The translations under genes and the position numbers were made by a program. 64,000 nt of DNA. Source: Pseudovibrio axinellae. GTDB lineage: Bacteria > Pseudomonadota > Alphaproteobacteria > Rhizobiales > Stappiaceae. Location of the stretch: assembly GCF_900110875.1 (NCBI RefSeq), contig NZ_FOFM01000001.1:434001-498000 (forward strand), read 5' to 3'. The notes under the pieces are model-generated. The model saw nothing but the letters and a program-made list of their open reading frames with translations, made no database searches and had not been told where the DNA came from. Of this stretch, positions 27,682 to 36,276 are shown piece after piece (positions within the stretch are counted from its first letter, which is position 1; every line of letters starts with the position of its first letter).

Positions 27682-30600
27682 TCATGCGGTTTTGGGGGCG
27701 ACCTCCACTTTGCCGATCAAGCGCTCGAACGTGCTGCGCACCATGACCTGCTGTTCTTGCATGTAGATCGTTAGGCGCTCAAAGTCCGGTTCACTTCCAG
27801 CACTCACCAAAAGCTCAAGAAGCCCGGCTGGTGCTTCGTCAGGTTCAAAGTGACCTGTCAAGGCGAGCTTCAGGATCTGTGTCAGATCTTCATAATGTCG
27901 CAAAGTGGGGATGAGCGTTTCTGCATCTTCTTCTGACAAAAGCCCAACCTCACGCGCTTTGATAAGTACGTTTTCGGTGCGGGTCTGAAAGATTTGCGGA
28001 TATTGCGAGCCATGAGCGAGCTGAAGGAATTGAGCAATGAACTCAATATCGATCAGGCCACCTGGGATACCTTTGATCTGCCATGGGCTCTTTGCCGGTT
28101 TTTCCTTTTGGATACGAGCGCGCATATCGCTAACATCTTGCGATAGTTTTTTGACGTCTCGTTTTTCTTCCAAAAGTGCTGAAACAACCGATTTAATCTG
28201 CTGGGAGAACTCTGGACTAGAGCTGGTAACGATGCGAGCTCGTGTTAGCGCCATGTGCTCCCACGTCCATGCGTCCTTAGCCTGATACTCCTTAAAGGAT
28301 GTAAAGCGCGTTGCAAGCGGCCCTGAGTTGCCTGAAGGGCGCAATCGCAAGTCGACCTCGTACAACACGCCTTCTGCTGTCGGCGCCGTGAGGGCCGAAA
28401 CAAGACGCTGTGTCAGGCGGCTGTAATATTGGCTCGGAGCAAGCGGGCGTTTGCCGTCGCTCTGCACCACATCCTCTGGAAAGTCATAAAGAAGGATCAA
28501 ATCCAGATCAGACGCACAAGTGATCTCTTGCCCACCCAGCTTACCCATAGCAATCAGGCTAAGCTGTGCTCCGGGTATTTTGCCGTGCGTCTCCTCAAGC
28601 TCTTCTTGAACACGCGGAAGAAGCTGGCACAAAACGGCATCGGCGAGAGTGGAAAGCCCCTGCCCCAATTCGGCGGCTGTGATGGTGCCGGTAATCAGCC
28701 GCAAGCCGAGCAGGAATTGCTGTTCCTGAACGAAGATGCGTGTCCGATCCAAAGCCTCTTCATAGTACCCAGCCTGTTCAAGCGTGACTTCCAAGGCCGT
28801 TTCAATCTGCTCTGCGGTTGGCGCTCCGCCAAAAAAAGCCGGATCAAGAAGCGCATCAAGCACATGTACACGCCTTGAGACGATCTCCGCCATGCGTGGT
28901 GCGTTTCCCATCACCATTGTCAGCAGTTTGAGCAGGTGTGGGTTGGACTTTAGAAGCCCAAACAGCTGGACACCCATTGGTAACCTGGACAGGAACGCGT
29001 CAAACGTGAGCAGAGCCTTGTCCGCATTCTCAGTACGCGCCAAGGCATCCAGCAGGATTGGAGTACATTCGGTCAGCCGCTCGCGGGCTTTGGGTGCTCG
29101 TACAGCGGGGTAGCGCCCGTAATGCCATTGACGAATGGTACGAATTGCGTCCACTGGCCGTTTGAACCCCATCTGCACAAGTGTTTCCAATGTGCTTGGG
29201 TCTTCATCATCACCTGTTAGCACCAGATTACCAAGGTCGAGAGCAAGATCAGGTTCATGTTCAAACAGACCTGAATAGTGGTTCTGCACCAGTTCAAATT
29301 TGCTTCGTATCTGCGCAGAAAATTCGGATAGCTCTGCAAAGCCCATGAGGTTGTAAATGCGGGCCAAAGCTGCATCATCTTTTGGCAAGATATGTGTCTG
29401 CTCGTCGTTGATCATCTGGATGCGGTGCTCAACTAAACGCAGGTAGCGATAAGCCTCTTCCATTTCCTCAGCAGCAGAAAGGTCAATCCAGCCGCAATCG
29501 GCCAGCCGTTCCAAAGTAATAAGCGTGCGCCGATCTCGCAACTGTGGATTCCGGCCACCTGCGATCAATTGCTGTGTCTGGGCGAAAAATTCAATTTCCC
29601 GAATACCGCCGCGCCCAAGCTTCACATTATGACCAGCGACGGAGATTTTCCCGAAGCCTTTATGGGCGTGAATTTGGCGTTTGATGGAATGTACATCTGA
29701 GATTGCGGCATAGTCTAAGTATTTACGCCAAATAAACGGTCGGATCTCTTCAAGGAAAATTTCACCTGCCTCTATGTCACCAGCACAAGGCCGCGCTTTT
29801 ATGAGCGCAGCTCTTTCCCAGTTTTGCCCCAGGCTTTCGTAGTAAACCAGCGCAGCAGGAACCGAAATCGCCAGTGGTGTCGCCCCCGGGTCAGGGCGCA
29901 AGCGCAAGTCAGTTCTAAAGACGTAACCATCACCAGTGCGTTCATTCATCAGCTTTACAAGACGACGGGTAATACGAACAAACTCGACAGGTGCTTCAGC
30001 TCCGCCTGTCAATCGGGAGCGCTCAGGGTCAAAAAGAACAATCAGGTCTATATCTGAAGAGTAATTCAGTTCACCCGCACCATGTTTGCCCATCGCAAGA
30101 ATGAAGAAACCTGCGTTTTTTTCCGGTGCCTCATGATCGAGTGGACTAAACTTGCCTCGCTTTTCCAGTTCACGTAGGCAAAAACGGACACACGCGGTGA
30201 GCGATGCATCAGCAAACTTTGTGAGCGCTCCTGTCACCTTCTCCAGCGGCCATGTACCAGCAATATCTGAGAGTGCAACTGTGAGTGCAAGTTCTTGCTT
30301 GGCCAACCGCAGAGACTGCATCAGCTCGGCTTCGCTTGCAGGCCTGGCGCTCAGGCACTCTTGCAAGAGGGTCGCAATGGTCTCTTCTGGTGGCGTTCTG
30401 AGGACGCGCAAAAAACGTTGTACATCGCGAATTATCGTTTCTCGCAGGAACGTCGCGTTCACCATCACCCCTTTGATGAAGGGGTGCAGGTGCGGAGCTT
30501 CCTGACACAACTGTTCGAACTGAGAAATGAGGTCTTTGCGCTCCAGCTTCTCAGTCAAATCTTTTAGATGCAACTCGCCCAGTTCATCATCGGCACAAAC

Positions 30601-30711
30601 GGGCTGGCACTTTAAGCGTTCAAACAGGGGAGCAGTTCCATCCTCCAAATTATCGCGCTGTTGCGTTTCGCTGACTAGTTGTCGACATTCTTCTTTTGAG
30701 CCATGTGCCAT
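27682..30711 (-). CDS. glnE: Bifunctional glutamine-synthetase adenylyltransferase/deadenylase
   Basis: 1009 residues from the ATG at 30711, which has GGGAGAGGG eight bases upstream; the frame is open further 5' but overlaps the kinase gene. Two nucleotidyltransferase domains are clear: the N-terminal deadenylase with ELNYSSDIDLIVLFDPE and the C-terminal adenylylase with CASDLDLILLYDFPED, joined by the regulatory helical middle. It adds or removes AMP on glutamine synthetase in response to PII. The start codon lies inside the end of the upstream histidine kinase gene (37-base overlap), so glnE is probably co-transcribed and translationally coupled with the two-component pair. Confidence 0.97.
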   Translation of the reverse strand: MAHGSKEECRQLVSETQQRDNLEDGTAPLFERLKCQPVCADDELGELHLKDLTEKLERKDLISQFEQLCQEAPHLHPFIKGVMVNATFLRETIIRDVQRFLRVLRTPPEETIATLLQECLSARPASEAELMQSLRLAKQELALTVALSDIAGTWPLEKVTGALTKFADASLTACVRFCLRELEKRGKFSPLDHEAPEKNAGFFILAMGKHGAGELNYSSDIDLIVLFDPERSRLTGGAEAPVEFVRITRRLVKLMNERTGDGYVFRTDLRLRPDPGATPLAISVPAALVYYESLGQNWERAALIKARPCAGDIEAGEIFLEEIRPFIWRKYLDYAAISDVHSIKRQIHAHKGFGKISVAGHNVKLGRGGIREIEFFAQTQQLIAGGRNPQLRDRRTLITLERLADCGWIDLSAAEEMEEAYRYLRLVEHRIQMINDEQTHILPKDDAALARIYNLMGFAELSEFSAQIRSKFELVQNHYSGLFEHEPDLALDLGNLVLTGDDEDPSTLETLVQMGFKRPVDAIRTIRQWHYGRYPAVRAPKARERLTECTPILLDALARTENADKALLTFDAFLSRLPMGVQLFGLLKSNPHLLKLLTMVMGNAPRMAEIVSRRVHVLDALLDPAFFGGAPTAEQIETALEVTLEQAGYYEEALDRTRIFVQEQQFLLGLRLITGTITAAELGQGLSTLADAVLCQLLPRVQEELEETHGKIPGAQLSLIAMGKLGGQEITCASDLDLILLYDFPEDVVQSDGKRPLAPSQYYSRLTQRLVSALTAPTAEGVLYEVDLRLRPSGNSGPLATRFTSFKEYQAKDAWTWEHMALTRARIVTSSSPEFSQQIKSVVSALLEEKRDVKKLSQDVSDMRARIQKEKPAKSPWQIKGIPGGLIDIEFIAQFLQLAHGSQYPQIFQTRTENVLIKAREVGLLSEEDAETLIPTLRHYEDLTQILKLALTGHFEPDEAPAGLLELLVSAGSEPDFERLTIYMQEQQVMVRSTFERLIGKVEVAPKTA

Positions 30712-32183
30712 GCTTCGTTGCCCTCTCCCTCGCCCCGTTGTTCCTTGCTCAAAGGCAGAACAATCCTTGCACACAGGCCGGTTTGCTCGTCTTCTGCAGA
30801 ATCATCAAGGCCACACGCAGATGTTAATTCCAATTCTCCATGATGAAGAGTTACCACCGCCTTGATAAGTGACAAGCCAAGGCCTGATCCTGGTGCATGG
30901 CGGGAACTGTCTAGACGAACGAAGCGATTACACACCCGCTCGCGGTCAGCTTCTGTGATTCCTGCACCATTGTCTTCAACACTCAGTATAGCCTGATCGT
31001 CTTTTCCTGAGAGGACTACTTTGATTGCGGGTCTGACATCCTTATCAATCGGGCGCCCGTATTTCAAAGCGTTCTCAATCAGGTTTGCCAAAGCCTGTGC
31101 CATAAGCTCCCGGTCACCTTCAATCACCGGCTTGGCTTCCACACACACAGAAAACGTTACCCCGCCATCTTCTGCAACTGGCTCATAGAGCTCGCATACA
31201 TCATTGACGATTTCTGCCAGCTTAATGGGTTCTAGCTTTGCGCCTGTGGAATCGGCCTCGACCCGCGCAATGCGAAGGAGTGCGTTGAACGTTTTGATTA
31301 ACTCGTCGATCTCAACAATTGTGTCTTCAAGGCATTCCTGCCCTTCTTGTGCACTCAAACCTCTGCGCAAAGCAGATTCAACACGCCCGCGCATACGTGT
31401 CAGCGGGGTTTTAAGGTCGTGCGCGATGTTATCAGAGACCTCATTGAGGCCTTGCATCAGCGCTTCAATACGATCGAGCATCACATTGAGATTACTTGCC
31501 AGGCGGTCAAACTCATCGCCATTGCCAGTCACATCAAGACGGCCTGCCAAATCCCCTTCCATAATCTGCCGAGAGCTCATGGACAGGTTATCGATCCGCT
31601 TCAAAATACGGCGATTAAGAAAGAACCATGTGATGCCTGCCAGTACGACCATGCCCACCAACCACAGGGTCAAAGCGTCACCCAGCAAGCTTTTTAAGTG
31701 AACCTGATCTTCCAGATCACGTCCGACCAAAAACTTAAAGTTTCCTGGCAACTCGAAAATACGAACGATGGCACTGTCTTTTTTCTGGCCTTCACCTTGC
31801 TCTGCCCCAGGTCGTCCAAGTGGTGTGTAAGAGACGAACTGAATTCGTCCATCAGTCTCCGATAGAACCTTCTCGGGCAGGTAGGCAATGTTGCCGGCAA
31901 TCACATTACCGGCATAATCCAGAATGAGGTATAGGTTTGAATTTGGGCTTCTTATGCGCCGTTCCACGCCAATCACCAGCCCGGAGATACCCCTTTGCGC
32001 ATACTGCTCTGCAAGGCCTTGAATCTCGGCATCTACGGTTTGCACCACCTGCTTATTCATCAAGTCGTCAGTGCTTAGCGAAATATAGATGAACAAAAAC
32101 ACAGAGAGCGCCGTAAACGACGTCAGGTAGATTGCAGCCAGCTTGAAGGCAGTGGTTGAGAAAATTCTAGTTAGAGCTGTCAC
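30675..32183 (-). CDS. HAMP-domain sensor histidine kinase
   Basis: 502 residues from GTG at 32183, which overlaps the regulator stop by 17 bases; the frame extends to 32276 but that part lies within the regulator gene. Membrane helix near residues 9-32, a short periplasmic region, a second helix around 180-200 ending in WFFLNRRIL, HAMP, then H-box DNIAHDLKTPLTRMRGR, N-box LANLIENALKYGRP, G1 EDNGAGI, G2 GSGLGLSLIKAV. Cognate of the OmpR-type regulator immediately upstream. The signal is unknown. Adjacent degP might suggest envelope monitoring, but a terminator separates the two. Confidence 0.9.
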   Translation of the reverse strand: MTALTRIFSTTAFKLAAIYLTSFTALSVFLFIYISLSTDDLMNKQVVQTVDAEIQGLAEQYAQRGISGLVIGVERRIRSPNSNLYLILDYAGNVIAGNIAYLPEKVLSETDGRIQFVSYTPLGRPGAEQGEGQKKDSAIVRIFELPGNFKFLVGRDLEDQVHLKSLLGDALTLWLVGMVVLAGITWFFLNRRILKRIDNLSMSSRQIMEGDLAGRLDVTGNGDEFDRLASNLNVMLDRIEALMQGLNEVSDNIAHDLKTPLTRMRGRVESALRRGLSAQEGQECLEDTIVEIDELIKTFNALLRIARVEADSTGAKLEPIKLAEIVNDVCELYEPVAEDGGVTFSVCVEAKPVIEGDRELMAQALANLIENALKYGRPIDKDVRPAIKVVLSGKDDQAILSVEDNGAGITEADRERVCNRFVRLDSSRHAPGSGLGLSLIKAVVTLHHGELELTSACGLDDSAEDEQTGLCARIVLPLSKEQRGEGEGNEAWHMAQKKNVDN

Positions 32184-32847
32184 GGATGGAATACCCTGCA
32201 CCACGGACGGTGTGTAGCAACGGGAAATCGAAGCCTTTATCGATCTTAGAACGTAGCCGTGAAATATGAACATCAATCACATTTGTCTGCGGATCAAAGT
32301 GATAATCCCAAACGTTTTCCAGGAGCATGGTGCGCGTCACCACCTGCCCTGTGTGCTTCATAAGGTATTCAAGCAACCGGAACTCACGGGGTTGCAGCAC
32401 GATCTCCAATCCTGCTCGAACAACCGAATGCGCCAGACGATCCATCACAAGATCGGCGACCTGTAACTTCGTTTCCACCTGCGGGCCCGCTTTGCGGCGG
32501 CTTAGCACCTCAACCCGTGCAAGTAACTCAGAAAAAGCATAGGGTTTGGGCAGATAGTCATCTCCACCGGCGCGCAACCCTGTGACGCGGTCATCCACCT
32601 GGGACAGCGCTGAGAGGATCAGAACCGGAGTTTCATCACCTGAAGCTCGCAAAGTCTCAATAATAGAAAGGCCATCGCGCTTGGGCAGCATACGGTCAAC
32701 AACCAAAACATCCCAATTATGAGAGATGGCAAGTTCCAAACCATCTTCGCCATTGTCGGCATGATCAGGGGAATGCCCTGCTTCTTTTAGCGCTTTCAGC
32801 AGATATTCAGCGGCTTCCCGATCATCTTCAATAATCAAGATTCTCAT
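32167..32847 (-). CDS. OmpR/PhoB-type response regulator
   Basis: 226 residues from the ATG at 32847 (GGGAA upstream). Receiver domain with the acidic pair in IIEDDREA, phospho-acceptor Asp in VLVVDRMLPKRDG, conserved Lys in YLPKPYAF; C-terminal winged-helix DNA-binding domain with REFRLLEYLMKHTGQVV and RLRSKIDKGF. DNA-binding transcription factor activated by the kinase encoded immediately downstream, which it overlaps. First gene of the regulator-kinase-glnE unit. Confidence 0.93.
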   Translation of the reverse strand: MRILIIEDDREAAEYLLKALKEAGHSPDHADNGEDGLELAISHNWDVLVVDRMLPKRDGLSIIETLRASGDETPVLILSALSQVDDRVTGLRAGGDDYLPKPYAFSELLARVEVLSRRKAGPQVETKLQVADLVMDRLAHSVVRAGLEIVLQPREFRLLEYLMKHTGQVVTRTMLLENVWDYHFDPQTNVIDVHISRLRSKIDKGFDFPLLHTVRGAGYSIRDSSN

Positions 32848-32903
32848 ATTTGATTCCCAGCAAACGGCAATTTCGTTGCCACACATTTCGTGGAACTGAA
32901 CGG

Positions 32904-32943
32904 AAAAAGCAAATGCTGCGGGGGGGCACCCACCAGCATTTGC
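32904..32943 (-). terminator. Intrinsic terminator downstream of degP
   Basis: GCAAATGCTG / CAGCATTTGC (32909-32918 and 32934-32943) form a ten-base-pair stem around a GC-rich loop; on the minus strand it is followed by TTTTTCCG. It lies about 200 bases after the degP stop and about 55 bases before the response regulator start, so it separates the two units. The rest of the 295-base gap (32848-33142) shows no supported gene; the regulator promoter must lie near its left end. Confidence 0.75.
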
Positions 32944-33142
32944 AGAAGTTATATGGCTGAAGTTGGCAAAAGTTCAGATTTCACCGTCTTCTCCATTCTT
33001 GTCTTGGGGGCTGACATCGGGTTGAGGGCAAAGCCTGATATCAGCCTCCCAAACAATGAAAGCACGTGTGAGACCTTCTCGCATGCTTTCCAAGCGGACC
33101 ACAGGAGAGACATTTCCTGTGATCCGTGTGCTTATTCGTGCT

Positions 33143-34693
33143 TTAGTTATCGCCGTTTTCCAATGGGATGGCCACAAACAGTGTGTTGTCGCCGCGTGTC
33201 ACACGAAGCAAAACTGCTTTGCGCCCTTGCTCTCTGGCTTTTTCTACCTGCTCGGCAACATCAGTTGGCGTTACAACCTTAATGCCGGCGACCTCGGTGA
33301 TCACGGAACCGGGTGTGATGCCCTTGTCAGCGGCAGGTCCATCTGGATCTACTTGAGTGACAACGACACCTTCCACATCTGCTCCAGCCTGTTCAGCTGT
33401 TGCAAGTTCGATACCAAGGCTATCAACCAGTGCGGTGTTTGCATCCTTGCTCTTGGTTGCAGAAGCCTGATTTTTCTCTTCGGGAATGGCGCCTAGTTTG
33501 ACCGTTGTTGTATCAATATCGCCATTGCGCCAATACGTGATCTCAACTTCCGTATTTGGTGAGTAACCAGCAATTACCTTTGCCAGTTCGCGCGGACCAT
33601 TGACCTCTTCATCGTTCACTTTGAGGATAATGTCGCCAGCTTGGAAGCCTGCAGCTTTTGCTGGGGTATCTCCCTGAACTTCCGCCACCAATGTGCCGTT
33701 TTCACTATCAAGGCCCAGGGATTCTGCAATGTCCTTCGTCACTGGCTGGATCTGAACACCAAGCCAACCACGCGTTACAGAACCGTCTTCTTTCAGGTCG
33801 GAAATGATTTTCTTGGCCGTTTGTGCAGGGATCGCAAATGCAATGCCCACATTGCCACCACTTGGAGAAACAATTGCTGAGTTCACACCAACCACTTCAC
33901 CCTTCACATTGAAGGCAGGGCCACCGGAGTTACCGCGGTTTACAGAAGCGTCAATCTGGAGAAAATCGTCATAAATGCCGGCACCGATATCACGACCACG
34001 GGCAGAGACAATACCAGAGGTTACAGTGCCGCCCAGACCGAACGGGTTCCCGACGGCAACAACCCATTCTCCAACCAGTGGTGCCTCTTCAGCAAATGCA
34101 ACATACTGAAACTTCTCTTTGCCTTCGACCTTAAGAAGCGCCAGGTCAGAGCGCTTATCTGAACCAACCAGCGTTGCTTCCAATTCATCGCCTTCGCTGG
34201 TTACGATGGTGAACTCTGTACCACCGTTTACAACATGCTCATTTGTTACGACGAAGCCATCATCAGAGATAAAGAAACCGGATCCTTGAGACTGATCAAA
34301 ACGCTTGCGTGGTGCTTTCTTTTGCTGGCTTTCGCCGTGTGGGATCCCAAATTCGCGGAAGAATTTTTGCAGCGGATGATCCTCAGGCATATCGCGGAAC
34401 ATCGGCGGAATACCGCTCATTCTGTCATCTTCTTTGACTTCTGAGCGCACTCTAACAGACACAACAGTTGGACGTACCGCATCCACCAAGCCAACGAAGT
34501 TTGGCATGGCAGGTGCTTTGACACGTACAGGTTCAGCTTGAGCGGATGCTGGAACAAGTGTCAGCGGAGCAACCATCGCACCAGCAATTGCAAGTGCCAT
34601 AGTTCCATTGAGAAGACGGGAGCGACGTTTGGATGTAGTTTTTGCTGCAGATAAGGAAACAACATTGGAATTTGTGTTCTTGGTCAACTTCAT
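33143..34693 (-). CDS. degP: Do family periplasmic serine protease/chaperone (DegP/HtrA)
   Basis: 516 residues from the ATG at 34693, chosen for GGAG nine bases upstream; an in-frame ATG at 34750 has no ribosome site. A signal-anchor-like hydrophobic region (LLNGTMALAIAGAMVAP) ends in ASAQA, a likely cleavage site. The trypsin-like domain has the triad in NEHVVNGG (His), SDLALLKV (Asp) and RGNSGGPAF (Ser); two PDZ domains follow (GWLGVQIQPV and the C-terminal one with VTQVDPDGPAADKGI). It degrades or refolds misfolded envelope proteins. In rhizobia degP also sits beside the cytochrome c maturation operon. Confidence 0.95.
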   Translation of the reverse strand: MKLTKNTNSNVVSLSAAKTTSKRRSRLLNGTMALAIAGAMVAPLTLVPASAQAEPVRVKAPAMPNFVGLVDAVRPTVVSVRVRSEVKEDDRMSGIPPMFRDMPEDHPLQKFFREFGIPHGESQQKKAPRKRFDQSQGSGFFISDDGFVVTNEHVVNGGTEFTIVTSEGDELEATLVGSDKRSDLALLKVEGKEKFQYVAFAEEAPLVGEWVVAVGNPFGLGGTVTSGIVSARGRDIGAGIYDDFLQIDASVNRGNSGGPAFNVKGEVVGVNSAIVSPSGGNVGIAFAIPAQTAKKIISDLKEDGSVTRGWLGVQIQPVTKDIAESLGLDSENGTLVAEVQGDTPAKAAGFQAGDIILKVNDEEVNGPRELAKVIAGYSPNTEVEITYWRNGDIDTTTVKLGAIPEEKNQASATKSKDANTALVDSLGIELATAEQAGADVEGVVVTQVDPDGPAADKGITPGSVITEVAGIKVVTPTDVAEQVEKAREQGRKAVLLRVTRGDNTLFVAIPLENGDN

Positions 34694-34855
34694 TTGGTTC
34701 AACTCCATTAAGTCAATCTCAGCCCGCGGGGGAAGCTCTGGGTTTTTCATTGGTTGAGCGCGACTATGACAGAGCGAACCTTACAAACACCTATCTGTTT
34801 CATTAATCTTCTGTAATAATAGGATAACTTAAGCGCCTCGTGTTAACGCCTTTTC

Positions 34856-35641
34856 TTAGTCCTTTATGTAGCGGCTGGTCCACGCTGCAATCACTTGCGC
34901 GGCATAATCTGCATCCTTGTATTTGTAGAGCAAATGGTCAGCATCATCTAAAGACACAAACGATTTTGGATGCTTAGCGGCTTGAAAAATTTGAGCAGCA
35001 TTATCGATGCCCACAGTCTCATCTACTGGCGAGTGAAGGATCAACACCGCTTTGTTGAGCAGTGCAACGCGCGATTGCACATCCTGACTTTCCAGATCCT
35101 CTACAAACTGACGTTTTATCTTAAACGGGCGCTCACCAAGGTGAACAGTGGCTTCACCCTTTTCTTTAATCTCACGGAGCGATGCGCCGAAGTTATGGAC
35201 CACATGGCCGGCCGATGCTGGCGCACCAATCGTGGCTACGGCTTTAACCTCTGGCACCTGGGAGGCAGCGGCAAGCACGGCAGCACCGCCAAGCGAGTGG
35301 CCTACCATCAATCTGGGCGCCTGCAAGTGCGTGCGCAAATAATTAGCTGCCAGAACGAGGTCCTGAAGGTTTGATGAAAAATTAGTGGACGCAAAGTCGC
35401 CGCCGCTATTTCCAAGCCCCGTGAAGTCGAACCGAAGAACTGCAATTCCGTTCTTTGTTAAAGCCGCGGCAATCCGGCGGGCGGCTGACAGGTCTTTTGA
35501 GCACGTGAAACAATGTGCAAACAAGGCATAGGCTGTGGGCGTGCCTTCAGGGTTATCTAGACGCGCAGCAAGTTGCGCACCTTGGGAACCTTCAAACTCC
35601 AATTTTAAGGGATCACTTGTCATTTGAATTGTTCCCGTCAT
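34856..35641 (-). CDS. Alpha/beta hydrolase (OsmC-less member of the hydrolase-OsmC family)
   Basis: 261 residues. Alpha/beta hydrolase fold with [11 protein letters not shown], the nucleophile elbow [10 protein letters not shown], the acid region [10 protein letters not shown] and a terminal His in [10 protein letters not shown]. The text closely resembles the N-terminal half of the widespread bifunctional alpha/beta hydrolase/OsmC proteins of about 400 residues, but here the gene stops after the hydrolase part and no OsmC domain follows in any frame. The reaction is unknown; an esterase or thioesterase role is likely. An ATG at 35623 with GGGA upstream is an alternative start. Confidence 0.82.
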   Translation of the reverse strand: MTGTIQMTSDPLKLEFEGSQGAQLAARLDNPEGTPTAYALFAHCFTCSKDLSAARRIAAALTKNGIAVLRFDFTGLGNSGGDFASTNFSSNLQDLVLAANYLRTHLQAPRLMVGHSLGGAAVLAAASQVPEVKAVATIGAPASAGHVVHNFGASLREIKEKGEATVHLGERPFKIKRQFVEDLESQDVQSRVALLNKAVLILHSPVDETVGIDNAAQIFQAAKHPKSFVSLDDADHLLYKYKDADYAAQVIAAWTSRYIKD

Positions 35642-35743
35642 TTGTGCTTAGCCAGCACGTTCTGATTATAATCTAATCGACAGGGTTCTAGTGTGCGCTT
35701 ACAAGCGCCTTTACAATTCAACTGTTAGCTAAAACATTTAGTT

Positions 35744-35782
35744 AAACCGGGCCCTGCGAATGACGTTTGCAGGGCCCGGTTT
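35744..35782 (-). terminator. Hairpin terminator at the end of the ccm operon
   Basis: AAACCGGGCCCTGC / GCAGGGCCCGGTTT (35744-35757, 35769-35782) is a perfect 14-base-pair stem with an 11-base loop. On the minus strand it follows the ccmH stop by about ten bases; the T-tract is short (TTTAAC) but the stem is very stable. On the plus strand it ends in five T. Confidence 0.7.
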
Positions 35783-35791
35783 TTGTAGGTC

Positions 35792-36271
35792 TTATTCTGA
35801 AGACATGAGCTTATCGAGTGCAGCTTTTTCTTCTGCAGAAAGAGGTTTAATGCCAGCTGCGCTTTTAAGCGGTGCGTCCTTTTTTTTCCTGGAAGAACGC
35901 CACAGGAAGAAGCCGCCCAGCAAAAGCACTATTGGACCACCACCCCACAAGAATAAGGTGTGAAGCGCAAAGCGAGGCTTCAGCAGAACAAACTCTCCAT
36001 ACCTGGCGACCAGATAATCCATGACTTCGGCGTCGCTGTCGCCTTCCACCAGACGCTCGCGTACGAGCAAGCGCAAATCCTTTGCCAATTGAGCGTTTGA
36101 ATCGTCAATCGACTGGTTCTGGCAGACCACACAACGAACCTCCTTAGAGATTTCGCGTGCGCGCTCTTCCAGCACAGGGTCTTTGAGCACTTCATCCGGG
36201 TTGACCGCAAAGGCAGCTGGTGTTCCCAGAAAAATGGAGGACATTACTACCAGAACGAACTTCATCTTCAT
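35792..36271 (-). CDS. ccmH: Cytochrome c maturation protein CcmH (CycL)
   Basis: 159 residues. Signal peptide ending near AAFA, then the redox motif in VRCVVCQNQ that reduces apocytochrome heme-binding cysteines, and a membrane anchor (LFLWGGGPIVLLLGGFFLW) near residue 107. It starts five bases after the ccmF stop with GGAG eight bases upstream, so it is the last gene of the ccmI-ccmE-ccmF-ccmH operon. It acts in the periplasm with CcmF and CcmI in heme ligation. Confidence 0.95.
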   Translation of the reverse strand: MKMKFVLVVMSSIFLGTPAAFAVNPDEVLKDPVLEERAREISKEVRCVVCQNQSIDDSNAQLAKDLRLLVRERLVEGDSDAEVMDYLVARYGEFVLLKPRFALHTLFLWGGGPIVLLLGGFFLWRSSRKKKDAPLKSAAGIKPLSAEEKAALDKLMSSE

Positions 36272-36276
36272 GGTCT

